Of a stretch of DNA of 64,000 bases, positions 8,952 to 17,626 are shown one piece after another. Made by a program: the position numbers and the translations under genes. The DNA is taken from assembly GCA_910578515.1 (NCBI GenBank), contig CAJTQR010000001.1:880583-944582 (forward strand). The letters are read 5' to 3'. Each line of letters begins with the position of its first letter. The first letter of the stretch is position 1. Below the pieces are notes generated by a model. That model did no database searches. It was not told the DNA's origin and was given only the letters and a program-made list of their open reading frames with translations. This DNA comes from an uncultured Duncaniella sp. GTDB lineage: Bacteria; Bacteroidota; Bacteroidia; Bacteroidales; Muribaculaceae.

Positions 8952-10238
8952 TCACTCCTTCACATAGAAATCAATCAAGTCTTCAAGTGCCTTTGTACAT
9001 GCCGGACAGAATACGGGGGCACTATTGGTGCGCATGCGACAGTCGTCAGCCGGACGGTATACTCCATGGAATGAGTAGCCACCTCCCTCATATACTCCAA
9101 CCGGATACTCGCCGGCTTTGCTCACCGGGGTAGGCACCGGGCAATCCTTGGGAAGCAATGACTTCCATTTGCTCTCAAAGTCAACCAATGTAGTGATATT
9201 TGGCTCCCACGGCTCCACATCCTTGGGATACGAATCATCCATTACATCGCCCTCATAGAAATACTCGTCAGCGAGCCCACCGAAACTGTGACCGAATTCA
9301 TGTACCACAACCGGTTTGAAAAGCTTATGTCCCGCAGCCGTGAGAGTATAGCTGTTATAGATACCTCCGCCACCATATTCAGGAGTGTTGGCAAGTATGA
9401 TGATATGCTCGTAAGGAATACCTGCGAGAGCATTGTGAATATCCTTGAGATGCAGAGAAGTCAGATAACGGTCACTGTAAAAGGTGCTGAAATGAGAGGA
9501 AAAAGCAGTTGATTTCCAGTCACCGAGACGAGGCACACTCACGCCGCTCTCATCCGAAGGACTTGCCACTGCAACGAAATTGAACTCATCTACATGATTC
9601 TTGAACGGCTCATAGCTCAATATCTCCTTTGCCGCAATCTCTGCATCGCGGTAAAATTGCTCCATTTCTGCCTCTGTGTATCCCTCCGCAAGTATCGCCA
9701 CATCTATCGCCTTGGCTGGGTCACCGCCCTTGTGCACATACTTGTGGGGAGTCACAGATTTCACCCCCTTTTCGCTTATAAGTATGTCGGAAGGGTCCAT
9801 GCGGTGACGCATGGTAGCCATAGAAACATGGCGGCTGTCACGCAGGTCAATCTCCACCAGCGCAGGTGCTTTTGGAAAGGGAACCAGCACACTGTGCTCA
9901 AATCCCTTAGCCACCGCCGCAGCTTCCTCTGTGGATAACCATTCATGATAGAGGGAGGAGAAGGATGTACGGTAAATGGTATCGCCTGTAGCTTCGTCAC
10001 ACACGGTCACCGTGCCGTTCCCAAGCAGCGGCAGCTCATTCAGGTGATGACGGCGACCGGCCCATCCCGGAAGCGATGACTGAGCGTCGAGCAGCACAGT
10101 GCGTCCACCATCGGGAGTGGCACCGAATATATAGTCAAGGCGTAGGGTCTTGTCCTGGAAGTACCGTTCAAAATCCTGCCCATACATTCCGAGTGCAGAA
10201 CATAGCATTAGTCCTGCCATCAATTGGAATCTTTTCAT
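8952..10238 (-). CDS. Secreted M64-family metallopeptidase
   Basis: 428 residues with a signal peptide (about residues 1-20, ending GMYGQ). The N-terminal third is the M64 N-terminal domain (LDYIFGATPDGG, LPGWAGRR). The catalytic region holds HEFGHSFGGLADEY, the extended HExxH zinc motif typical of IgA-peptidase family M64. C-terminal CRMRTN and CPACTK precede the end. The family cleaves extracellular proteins; the substrate here is unknown. It is 47 bp behind the acetyltransferase gene and may be the last gene of the prfA-led run. Confidence 0.88.
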   Translation of the reverse strand: MKRFQLMAGLMLCSALGMYGQDFERYFQDKTLRLDYIFGATPDGGRTVLLDAQSSLPGWAGRRHHLNELPLLGNGTVTVCDEATGDTIYRTSFSSLYHEWLSTEEAAAVAKGFEHSVLVPFPKAPALVEIDLRDSRHVSMATMRHRMDPSDILISEKGVKSVTPHKYVHKGGDPAKAIDVAILAEGYTEAEMEQFYRDAEIAAKEILSYEPFKNHVDEFNFVAVASPSDESGVSVPRLGDWKSTAFSSHFSTFYSDRYLTSLHLKDIHNALAGIPYEHIIILANTPEYGGGGIYNSYTLTAAGHKLFKPVVVHEFGHSFGGLADEYFYEGDVMDDSYPKDVEPWEPNITTLVDFESKWKSLLPKDCPVPTPVSKAGEYPVGVYEGGGYSFHGVYRPADDCRMRTNSAPVFCPACTKALEDLIDFYVKE

Positions 10239-10285
10239 CTCTATTCTATTTTAATTTATTATATGTGTGAGACACTACCGTCCAA

Positions 10286-11365
10286 TCACTTCAAGATAAC
10301 CCGTGAGATTTTGGCACATACAGCACCCATTTGCTGTTTGTAGGGTTCCTCACCTCTGCATAGGTCGAAATCCTTGATGCCATTGGCATAGCACCATTTC
10401 ATTATCTCCTTTAGCATGAGTATTCCCGGAGCATGGGTACGGAAACGCATATCTATCGCCAATTTAGGCACCACGATATACCCGTCATCCGTGACATAGA
10501 AGAATGCGAAAGCCGCAGGTACACCGTTAATTTCGAAAACAAACATACGCGCTTCATCAAGGGCGTTGAAACTCGCCACCTTCATGCCTTCGCTAACCTC
10601 TCTCCGCGCCTGCCATTCACATGCCATACGCCGCAGTATATTGCTGCTCTTCTTGTTCCACTGAAGTTTCCGATAGTAGAATATACGCCATATCGCGAGC
10701 CATTGCTCATGAGTTGGAGGATTGTGGCGGTCATACATTTTAAGCTCCCACGAGAGGTCCCCGTGAGTGAAATGATTGCTTCTCGTCTGTATGTTGTGCC
10801 TCAGTTTTTTGCTCAGCGAGGCATAGTAGGCATCGAAATCCTCAAAGTCGCTCAATGGTATGTGGAAACTGTCTCGCTCGGTTTCATTTGCACCGGGCAA
10901 CTCTGCCAGAGCAGTGACAAAGGGAAGCTTCACCGGCATGTCGAACAGACGCATACGGTAGCCTTTGTATCGTTGTGCCATGAACTCAGCCAAAGCCTTG
11001 AAGACCGGTTCATGCCCCGCCTCATTCCATGGCGACACCACGTTGCATATACCCGCCGTGCGCCATGAGGTCATCTCCACCTTACGCTTTGGAAATGTCG
11101 TGACCTGCAGAGGCATGATAGCCATCGGAGTACCGTCGACCTTCATCAGTATATATTCCAACCGCTTGAATCTGCGCTTGTGGGTACCGTAATACTCTTC
11201 CACAAATTCATTCCATGGATAGCTTTGATAGAACGAATATTCTATCGGCGCTTTCCCATCTCTGATTTGCCTACGGGCTAAAACGTCAAATTCCACCCAT
11301 ATCTCTTTAAGCTGAGATATGGAGTGGAATATTTCAAATGTAACATTCTGCGCTTTCACGCTCAT
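10286..11365 (-). CDS. GNAT-fold acetyltransferase (Acetyltransf_6/FemAB-like)
   Basis: A 359-residue cytoplasmic protein without signal peptide. The segments FYQSYPWNEFVEEYYG, YYASLSKKLRHNIQTRSNH and FVFEINGVPAAFAFFY are typical of the FemAB/CelD-like branch of GNAT proteins, which acylate cell-envelope or polysaccharide precursors. The C-terminal GIKDFDLCRGEEPYKQQ matches the family end. The substrate cannot be inferred. It starts 11 bp after pyrF, so it is likely co-transcribed. Confidence 0.75.
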   Translation of the reverse strand: MSVKAQNVTFEIFHSISQLKEIWVEFDVLARRQIRDGKAPIEYSFYQSYPWNEFVEEYYGTHKRRFKRLEYILMKVDGTPMAIMPLQVTTFPKRKVEMTSWRTAGICNVVSPWNEAGHEPVFKALAEFMAQRYKGYRMRLFDMPVKLPFVTALAELPGANETERDSFHIPLSDFEDFDAYYASLSKKLRHNIQTRSNHFTHGDLSWELKMYDRHNPPTHEQWLAIWRIFYYRKLQWNKKSSNILRRMACEWQARREVSEGMKVASFNALDEARMFVFEINGVPAAFAFFYVTDDGYIVVPKLAIDMRFRTHAPGILMLKEIMKWCYANGIKDFDLCRGEEPYKQQMGAVCAKISRVILK

Positions 11366-11376
11366 GTATGATTTTT

Positions 11377-12207
11377 TCAGATTACACCATGTGTTGAGAG
11401 AAGGATGGTCATATGGTCACGCAGTTTGCGTGCTTCCGAAGCAGCTGCTTCAGCGAAATCCTCACCGTTTGAAGCATATATAATACCGCGTGATGAGTTC
11501 ACGAGCAGACCGCATTCGAGTGTCATACCCCACTTAGCCACTTCATCCAGACTGCCACCCTGCGCGCCTACTCCGGGAACGAGAAGAAAGTTGTTGGGAG
11601 CCACACGTCTCACTTCCGAGAACATGGCACCCTGAGTAGCGCCTACTACAAACATGAGCTTATCCTCATTGCCCCACTGGCGAGCAGTCTCAAGCACATG
11701 CTCAAACAGGCGAGTACCGGTCATGTCAGTAAGGAACTGGAAGTCACGGCTACCGGGATTAGATGTCAGGGCAAGAAGAATCACCCACTTCCCTTCATAA
11801 TCCATGAAAGGTTTCACACTGTCAAATCCCATGTAGGGAGCCACGGTGAGAGCATCCACATTCATGTTTTCGAAGAAAGCTCTTGCATAGAGCGAGGAGG
11901 TGTTGCCTATGTCGCCACGCTTTGCATCGGCAATGACGAGCTGGTCAGGGTAGTTCTCTCGTATATAATTCACCGTGCGGTCAAGCGACTTCCAGCCATC
12001 CACTCCAAGGCTCTCATAGAAAGCAGTGTTGGGCTTATATGCCACGCAGTACTGTGCGGTGGCATCGATAATAGCCTTGTTGAAGGCAAATATCGGGTCC
12101 TCCTCATTGAGAAGGTGCGCCGGTATCTTTTTAATGTCTGTGTCTAATCCTACGCAAAGGAAAGAGCCCTTGCTGCGGATATTTTCGATTAGTTGAGAGC
12201 GGTTCAT
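11377..12207 (-). CDS. pyrF: Orotidine 5'-phosphate decarboxylase (type 2)
   Basis: 276 residues, the length of the longer bacterial OMP decarboxylase group. FLCVGLDTD at the start, AYKPNTAFYE, and the catalytic VIADAKRGDIGNTS motif (Asp-Lys network) are all present, with LLVPGVGAQGG near the phosphate site. It makes UMP in the last step of pyrimidine synthesis. It lies in a minus-strand run with prfA, 20 bp after the small secreted-protein gene. Confidence 0.97.
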   Translation of the reverse strand: MNRSQLIENIRSKGSFLCVGLDTDIKKIPAHLLNEEDPIFAFNKAIIDATAQYCVAYKPNTAFYESLGVDGWKSLDRTVNYIRENYPDQLVIADAKRGDIGNTSSLYARAFFENMNVDALTVAPYMGFDSVKPFMDYEGKWVILLALTSNPGSRDFQFLTDMTGTRLFEHVLETARQWGNEDKLMFVVGATQGAMFSEVRRVAPNNFLLVPGVGAQGGSLDEVAKWGMTLECGLLVNSSRGIIYASNGEDFAEAAASEARKLRDHMTILLSTHGVI

Positions 12208-12227
12208 TATATTTTGGTTTAATTCAG

Positions 12228-12668
12228 TTATTTATCAAATATGTATCCATCCACTTCCACGTCGGCGCCACCATTTACACGGAAGCGTACCATCAGGCTT
12301 GTGATATGAAATGATTTTTCCTTCTTGCTTCGTTTGTCGATGATTTTGGTCTTTATCGGAAGCCGCCGGCTCCCTTTGCCACTCAGTTTGCGAAGCTCCT
12401 CGACACCGATTGTAAAACGATAACTCCCGTCGCTCACATCTATTTTGTTACGCACCACCGGGGAGTTCATCCCCTTCAGGCTGTAGACTTTCACCCAATT
12501 ATATTCGGCGGGGATGCGCACAAATTTAGTCGAACTGCTCATCTCGAAAGCAATTTCCTTATCCTGTATATATGTCCGGTTACCTTGTGCAAAGGCGTCA
12601 GACATCAGGATGGCTCCGGTCAGGCAGACCATCAAAGCGGCGGTCCTGAGTTTTACTGTTCCAATCAT
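12228..12668 (-). CDS. Small secreted protein of unknown function
   Basis: About 146 residues with a signal peptide ending SDAFAQ. The remainder is a basic, beta-rich chain (YRFTIGVEELRKLSGKGS, KTKIIDKRSKKEKSFHITS) with no motif I recognise. An earlier GTG (12674) is possible, but the ATG at 12668 gives a cleaner signal peptide. It sits 17 bp after prfA and 20 bp before pyrF, so it belongs to that transcription unit. No function can be proposed. Confidence 0.7.
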   Translation of the reverse strand: MIGTVKLRTAALMVCLTGAILMSDAFAQGNRTYIQDKEIAFEMSSSTKFVRIPAEYNWVKVYSLKGMNSPVVRNKIDVSDGSYRFTIGVEELRKLSGKGSRRLPIKTKIIDKRSKKEKSFHITSLMVRFRVNGGADVEVDGYIFDK

Positions 12669-12685
12669 ATTCACTATGGCATTTT

Positions 12686-13795
12686 TTAGAGTTCTGCAGC
12701 CTTTAGCTTTTCAGCGTTTTCTGCTATTGTGAGTTGGTCTATCACGTCCTGTATTTCGCCATCCATGAATGCCTGGAGATTGTAGATAGTATAATTTATA
12801 CGATGGTCGGTGATACGTCCCTGCGGATAATTATATGTGCGTATCTTGGCGGAACGGTCACCGGTGGACACCATTGTCTTTCGGCGTGATGCTATATCAT
12901 CGATATATTTCTGATGCTCCTTGTCATAGATAAATGTGCGCAGACGACTCAACGCTCGCTCCTTGTTCTTGGGCTGGTCGCGTGTTTCCGTACACTCTAT
13001 GAGTATCTCCTCGGTCTCACCGGTGTTGGGGTTACGCCACATATAGCGAAGACGCACACCTGATTCCACCTTGTTCACATTCTGACCGCCGGCTCCACCC
13101 GAACGGAAAGTATCCCATTTGATTTCACCTTCGTTGATTTCCACATCGAAAGCCTCTGCCTCCGGAAGCACAGCTACTGTGGCGGCCGACGTATGGACAC
13201 GTCCCTGGGTCTCGGTGGCCGGAACTCGCTGCACACGATGCACACCGCTTTCATACTTCAGTGTACCGTAGACATTGTCGCCTGTCACTGCCATTACGAT
13301 TTCCTTAAATCCACCGGCTGCACCTTCGCTGAAACTTGTCACAGCTACATTCCATCCCTTCGACTCGCAGTACTTGGTGTACATCTTGCAGAGGTCACCG
13401 GCAAAAATTGCAGCCTCGTCGCCACCTGTACCACCTCTTATCTCAAGTATGGCATTCTTGCTGTCCTCAGGGTCGGCTGGTATAAGGAGCAGCTTGATTT
13501 CTTCTTCCAGTCCGGGAATAGCATCAGTGGCGGCATCAAGCTCTTCCTTAGCCATCTGCCGGAGTTCTGGGTCATTTTCCGATGCGAGCACCTCGTGTGC
13601 CTCGTCGATATTGCCTAACAATGTGCGGTAATGACGGGTAACGGAGGTGAGTTTCTCCAGCTCCTTATATTCCTTAGTCAGACGGACATAGCGTTTCATA
13701 TCCTGAATCACTGAGGGGTCGGTGATAAGGGTTGCCACCTCCTCAAATCGGGACTCTATGCCATCAAGACGTGCTAAAAGTGAGTTATCTGCCAT
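12686..13795 (-). CDS. prfA: Peptide chain release factor 1
   Basis: 369 residues. GSGGAGGQNVNKVESGV contains the universal GGQ peptidyl-tRNA hydrolysis motif, and the tripeptide PAT in RVPATETQGRVHTS is the RF1 stop-codon reader for UAA/UAG, separating it from RF2 (SPF). It heads a minus-strand run through the small secreted protein, pyrF and the acetyltransferase, with a promoter box 31 nt upstream. Confidence 0.98.
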   Translation of the reverse strand: MADNSLLARLDGIESRFEEVATLITDPSVIQDMKRYVRLTKEYKELEKLTSVTRHYRTLLGNIDEAHEVLASENDPELRQMAKEELDAATDAIPGLEEEIKLLLIPADPEDSKNAILEIRGGTGGDEAAIFAGDLCKMYTKYCESKGWNVAVTSFSEGAAGGFKEIVMAVTGDNVYGTLKYESGVHRVQRVPATETQGRVHTSAATVAVLPEAEAFDVEINEGEIKWDTFRSGGAGGQNVNKVESGVRLRYMWRNPNTGETEEILIECTETRDQPKNKERALSRLRTFIYDKEHQKYIDDIASRRKTMVSTGDRSAKIRTYNYPQGRITDHRINYTIYNLQAFMDGEIQDVIDQLTIAENAEKLKAAEL

Positions 13796-13825
13796 TTATG
13801 TCGTGATTTTTACGGTATCAGGTTG

Positions 13826-13833
13826 CAAAGGTA
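13826..13833 (-). promoter_or_regulatory. -7 box (TACCTTTG) of prfA
   Basis: Exact TAnnTTTG on the minus strand, 31 nt before the prfA start. It lies in the 49-bp gap after the outer-membrane-like gene. Confidence 0.65.
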
Positions 13834-13844
13834 CAAAATTTTCC

Positions 13845-14528
13845 TCACATTTTGCATGTTAGCGAGAGGAAAGCGCCTTGCATACTCCGTTTACGCGGAT
13901 AAAATTGGTCGAATTTGACTCCTTGGTATTCTATATTACGGGCTATGCCGTAGATATCAAAGTTGGATATCAGGTAACCGGCGGTGATATTCACCGGACC
14001 CACCGTTATGTTCACACCTGCGCGGCAATCCACAGCACACCATTGCCCTTTCGAACTGCTCCGGGTAGTGTAGTCAGTCGTAATGCCATGCTCATGCAGG
14101 TCTATACTTACACACTTATAAGGTATATTCATCATCACTCCGGGTTCAGCCATGACTCCTACCCCAACATCCCCTATCTTAAACAATGACGGACTTACAA
14201 GCAACAACGATGGTCGCAAATAGACATTACTCATTCTCAGGTCATCATCTTCAACCATCCATCCGCTACCCGATGGATAACCCTCCGACATGTACTGCTT
14301 CCATGTGCCCAATGAACCTCCTAACCCCACATACGGACAAACCATGAAGTGATACTCTGCCTCAAGCATCCATACATCGCCCGAGGTCAATGCCCCCATG
14401 AATCCAAACCGGTGTTTCCCCGGCAGGTCATCATCCAAGTACCTTCCCGAAGCTGCACAATCCCCATAGCTTCCGAGCCAAAGCATTGACACCGCGATTG
14501 CACTCCATCTTATAATATTCTTCATCAT
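13845..14528 (-). CDS. Secreted, probably outer-membrane beta-barrel protein
   Basis: 227 residues with a signal peptide (residues 1-26, ending DCAASG). The mature part alternates polar and hydrophobic residues with many Gly/Tyr/Trp (FGFMGALTSGDVWMLEAEYHF, YVGLGGSLG, VGPVNITAGYLISNFD) and ends in a strand closing with Met, like small Bacteroidales outer-membrane barrels. No named family is recognised. It follows the CE7 esterase by 22 bp, so the two are probably one operon. Confidence 0.65.
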   Translation of the reverse strand: MMKNIIRWSAIAVSMLWLGSYGDCAASGRYLDDDLPGKHRFGFMGALTSGDVWMLEAEYHFMVCPYVGLGGSLGTWKQYMSEGYPSGSGWMVEDDDLRMSNVYLRPSLLLVSPSLFKIGDVGVGVMAEPGVMMNIPYKCVSIDLHEHGITTDYTTRSSSKGQWCAVDCRAGVNITVGPVNITAGYLISNFDIYGIARNIEYQGVKFDQFYPRKRSMQGAFLSLTCKM

Positions 14529-14550
14529 AATTCAGTTCTATGACTCTCTG

Positions 14551-15852
14551 TCATTCTATACCTGCCATACGTTTCATCCACGCCACTGAATTGTCATTGG
14601 TCTCAGGGTATCGCCAGTGTCCACTTATAGGGGTCACTTCAAGATGTTTTGGCGCTGTGATGGCATTATAAGCTGCATAGGTGGATGTGGGCGAGCACGT
14701 CTCATCATTAAACCCGAATGAGTAGAACACCGGACATTTCAATCGTCTGGCAAAATTTACCACATCATAATATGCCAGAGTCCTTTCGGCCCCATTCTCC
14801 TCATCAATGCCACGGTAATACTTAGGCCAGCCTCCGGCTCGTCCATGCAGAAATCCTGTCACATCGCAAAGCGCAGGGTAGAACGGGGAGCAGAACGTAA
14901 CTTTGGGATTCAAAGCCGCTGTGACTATCGAGAGCGCTCCACCCTGGCTTCCACCGGTAACACCTACATTTTTCCCGTCCCAGTCGGGCAAAGAACAGAG
15001 AAAATCGACACACCGTGAGCATCCTGCATACACATCACGGTAGTAGAATGTCTCCGGAGCACCAATCCCGCGGCGGTTGTAACCCTCGGTCAGACCCTTT
15101 GCCGCAGCATATTCCTCTTCTCCCAATTCCGGGTTGCATCCATCATGGATGTTAATGCTTAGATATATGAATCCTTGCTCACTGTAAGCTGTATATGGGG
15201 TGATTCTGCCAGCTCCGGCTCCGGGCGGACAGAACAGGACCGGATGCTTTTTCCCGTCACGCGGACGGCATAGATAACCATACATGTGTCGCCCGTTTTT
15301 ACCCACCTTTATCTTTACCAACGACACCTCAACCTTCTCTGTCGACTTTTCGGGAAGAGGAGTAATCTCAGGTGCCAGCTCCACATCCGAAGCTTCGGTC
15401 AGAGCACGTTTCCAGAACTCGTCGAAGTCACTCGGATTGGGTATCACACTCTCTATCTTATCTGGGTCATAGCCCACCTTTACAATGTCGCTGTACTCTT
15501 TACCGTATACTGAGAATTTCAGGTTGCATGTGCGGAATCCCGGCTCCTGACGGGTCCCGATTTCTATCTCGGCATTACCATTGACAATCATCACTGAGTC
15601 CTTCACCTGAGGTGCCATCATCTCATCTCCGAATGAGTATCTCACCCACACCGAGTCCAGTGGCAGACCTCCTTTGTAAGCCTCCACCTTCACGCGCGCA
15701 GTCTCTCCCGTATGGTAGATTCTTGATGGACTATCCGTGGTGACCAAATGTTCCACGTATGCACGGCGGGGAGCCGAAAACTGGGCATATACATCCGTTG
15801 TACAGCCCGATACTATTGCCAATGTTGCAAATGCTTTGATTATCTGTTTCAT
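14551..15852 (-). CDS. Acetylxylan esterase / cephalosporin-C deacetylase family (CE7)
   Basis: About 433 residues from the ATG at 15852, chosen because it opens a signal peptide (MKQIIKAFATLAIV); an earlier ATG at 15885 would add 11 residues. A C-terminal alpha/beta hydrolase of the AXE1 type follows an N-terminal beta region. The nucleophile elbow is GGSQGG, the acid lies in FGFNDETCSPT and the histidine in GHWRYPE, so the triad is complete. The family removes acetyl groups from xylo-oligosaccharides or other small acetyl esters. It has a promoter box about 80 nt upstream and is followed by the outer-membrane-like gene. Confidence 0.85.
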   Translation of the reverse strand: MKQIIKAFATLAIVSGCTTDVYAQFSAPRRAYVEHLVTTDSPSRIYHTGETARVKVEAYKGGLPLDSVWVRYSFGDEMMAPQVKDSVMIVNGNAEIEIGTRQEPGFRTCNLKFSVYGKEYSDIVKVGYDPDKIESVIPNPSDFDEFWKRALTEASDVELAPEITPLPEKSTEKVEVSLVKIKVGKNGRHMYGYLCRPRDGKKHPVLFCPPGAGAGRITPYTAYSEQGFIYLSINIHDGCNPELGEEEYAAAKGLTEGYNRRGIGAPETFYYRDVYAGCSRCVDFLCSLPDWDGKNVGVTGGSQGGALSIVTAALNPKVTFCSPFYPALCDVTGFLHGRAGGWPKYYRGIDEENGAERTLAYYDVVNFARRLKCPVFYSFGFNDETCSPTSTYAAYNAITAPKHLEVTPISGHWRYPETNDNSVAWMKRMAGIE

Positions 15853-15933
15853 GGTTCTGTTATGATGAATGAAGCCGACCGACACATTTCGATATTGAAT
15901 GCCATAAACAACACTTACGGGTCAACCTCCCTG

Positions 15934-15941
15934 CAAAATTA
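15934..15941 (-). promoter_or_regulatory. -7 box (TAATTTTG) of the CE7 esterase gene
   Basis: Exact TAnnTTTG on the minus strand, 81 nt before the start codon, in the gap after the DUF1593 gene. Confidence 0.55.
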
Positions 15942-16046
15942 CACAATTTTAATAATTCCCGAGCATAATCCGGAGTCACAATCCTCATCCATACCGACTA
16001 TTTGTCTGATATGTTATTCGGGTGCGGCTTCATATCTATAATCACT

Positions 16047-17330
16047 CTACTTTTTCAAGCATTGCCAACGCTTTTCCCAGTCTGCGAGGACTTCTTCACG
16101 CCATTTAGCCACAGTAGCCGCTCCTTGCCATTTACCCATGAACATTGACGGTTCTCCGCAGTCTGTCCACCAGCTGTCACCCAATTCATAGCTGTCTGAA
16201 GTTCGATTTCCGGGCCATAAATTATCCACCACTATCACTCCGGTCAATCCGTCAAGCTCTCTGACATCCGAGGATATTGAATAAGTGAGTACCCCCGGAG
16301 CTTTTGGTGAGTAGCGCACCATATATTCCCCGTTTCCCACATAGACGCCATTCCAATCCTGCTTGTCAATCTTCAGGATAAAACAGGTATCTCCCACGGT
16401 CTTGACATTTTCCGGTCCACGCAGACGGAATTCCATCACGGAGTAAGGTGCGACAGTGTCACTCTCTGTAGTCATCCCCCTGAAAATGGTGCGTGGGCTG
16501 AAATCGGTTTTCTCAAAGCTTCCGCCCCACGATTCCCCTTCAGGGTCGGCGCAGTCTCCGCTCATCATGTAAAAAAGCGAAGGACTGTCACCCATCTTGA
16601 CATTTCCATCATAGTAATTCTTGAAATCAGCGCCGAGATTTCCTGCACCTTTCATCACATCATCATAATATAAACCGCTGAAATGATTCTGCCTTTTGTC
16701 AGAGATAAACCCACGGTATGCAGCATTGTTTTCAATCATCCACACATCAGGATGATGTTCCGCTATGTACGAATACGCGTTTACACCCCACTTCTTATTC
16801 GGACCGCCTATCCAATATATCCTTATTCTGCTCTTGATATCAGGGGCATCATGCAATGCTTGTGCCACATCCTCCAGTGCGCCCCAGACGAGTATATAGA
16901 GCGGTCGTGAATCATCCCGTCGGGCACATTGTATAATATGTCGCGAACCATCGGTAGGACTTGAGAAGCCACTCAACGGAGCAGCGGATTTGGTCCCCTG
17001 GTAACACAGCCGGCGCAACGAATCAGGCTCAAGCACTCCGGGATAATGCCGCGACAGCTCAGGGTAGTCAAGGGAATACACATCTATCATACGCAATATC
17101 TCCTCCTTGGAACCATCACCAAACGAAGGTGTCGACACAATCCCTTCTATATCAAAAAGGTCGCTATACATCATCAGATGCGTCATCGACTGATTGTCAT
17201 CAGCATCGGTACCACCTATATCTGTACTTATAAGTATTCTATGTTTCTGTTCCGAGGCATTGCCTACCATCGACAGAGACAAAGCCATAAATACCGCAAG
17301 AAATATGAATCTTTGGATTTTCATAAGCAT
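16047..17330 (-). CDS. Secreted DUF1593 protein, nucleoside-hydrolase-like
   Basis: 427 residues with a signal peptide ending VGNASE. The segment RILISTDIGGTDADDNQS has the Asp cluster seen in nucleoside-hydrolase folds and opens the DUF1593 domain; LYILVWGALEDVAQAL and IRIYWIGGPNKKWG continue it. A beta-sandwich C-terminal domain follows (VMEFRLRGPENVKTVGD, APGVLTYSISSD). Relatives such as Sde182 occur beside polysaccharide-degrading genes; here the CE7 esterase is the next gene but with its own promoter. Two ATGs (17330, 17324) are possible. The substrate is unknown. Confidence 0.8.
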   Translation of the reverse strand: MLMKIQRFIFLAVFMALSLSMVGNASEQKHRILISTDIGGTDADDNQSMTHLMMYSDLFDIEGIVSTPSFGDGSKEEILRMIDVYSLDYPELSRHYPGVLEPDSLRRLCYQGTKSAAPLSGFSSPTDGSRHIIQCARRDDSRPLYILVWGALEDVAQALHDAPDIKSRIRIYWIGGPNKKWGVNAYSYIAEHHPDVWMIENNAAYRGFISDKRQNHFSGLYYDDVMKGAGNLGADFKNYYDGNVKMGDSPSLFYMMSGDCADPEGESWGGSFEKTDFSPRTIFRGMTTESDTVAPYSVMEFRLRGPENVKTVGDTCFILKIDKQDWNGVYVGNGEYMVRYSPKAPGVLTYSISSDVRELDGLTGVIVVDNLWPGNRTSDSYELGDSWWTDCGEPSMFMGKWQGAATVAKWREEVLADWEKRWQCLKK

Positions 17331-17433
17331 TTATTCAATTTAAGAGTTTCATCGCCCGCTCCAATCCCATTATTGTCCGGGTAGACAAACCTGTCTGTGA
17401 CATGTATTACCTGATGCGTCCGCATCCCCGCCA

Positions 17434-17441
17434 CAAATATA
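17434..17441 (-). promoter_or_regulatory. -7 box (TATATTTG), probably for the DUF1593 gene
   Basis: TAnnTTTG on the minus strand, about 100 nt before the start. No clear -33 element; moderate support. Confidence 0.4.
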
Positions 17442-17546
17442 CTAATAAATCCCTACCCACACAAAACTCCGGTCTCTATCCCTCTATAAGCCCACTGCGG
17501 AGTGGTTCTTTAATGAAAATAGTGCTAACATTTTTCTACTTTTTCA

Positions 17547-17577
17547 TTGCCTGTATTTATAAATTTATGTAAATTTG
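17547..17577 (+). promoter_or_regulatory. Promoter of the threonine operon (TTG, TAAATTTG)
   Basis: TTG at 17547-17549 and TAAATTTG at 17570-17577 with a 20-nt spacer, about 50 nt before thrA. The leader is too short for a thr-rich attenuation peptide and none is seen. Confidence 0.65.
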
Positions 17578-17626
17578 CGGCTTAAACTTAAAAAACTGTT
17601 CGTAAAGTTCATTCTTAATTATTAAA

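Noticed and set aside
17578..17626. Threonine-type attenuator peptide before thrA
   Set aside because: The leader is under 50 nt and has no Thr/Ile-rich frame or terminator hairpin.
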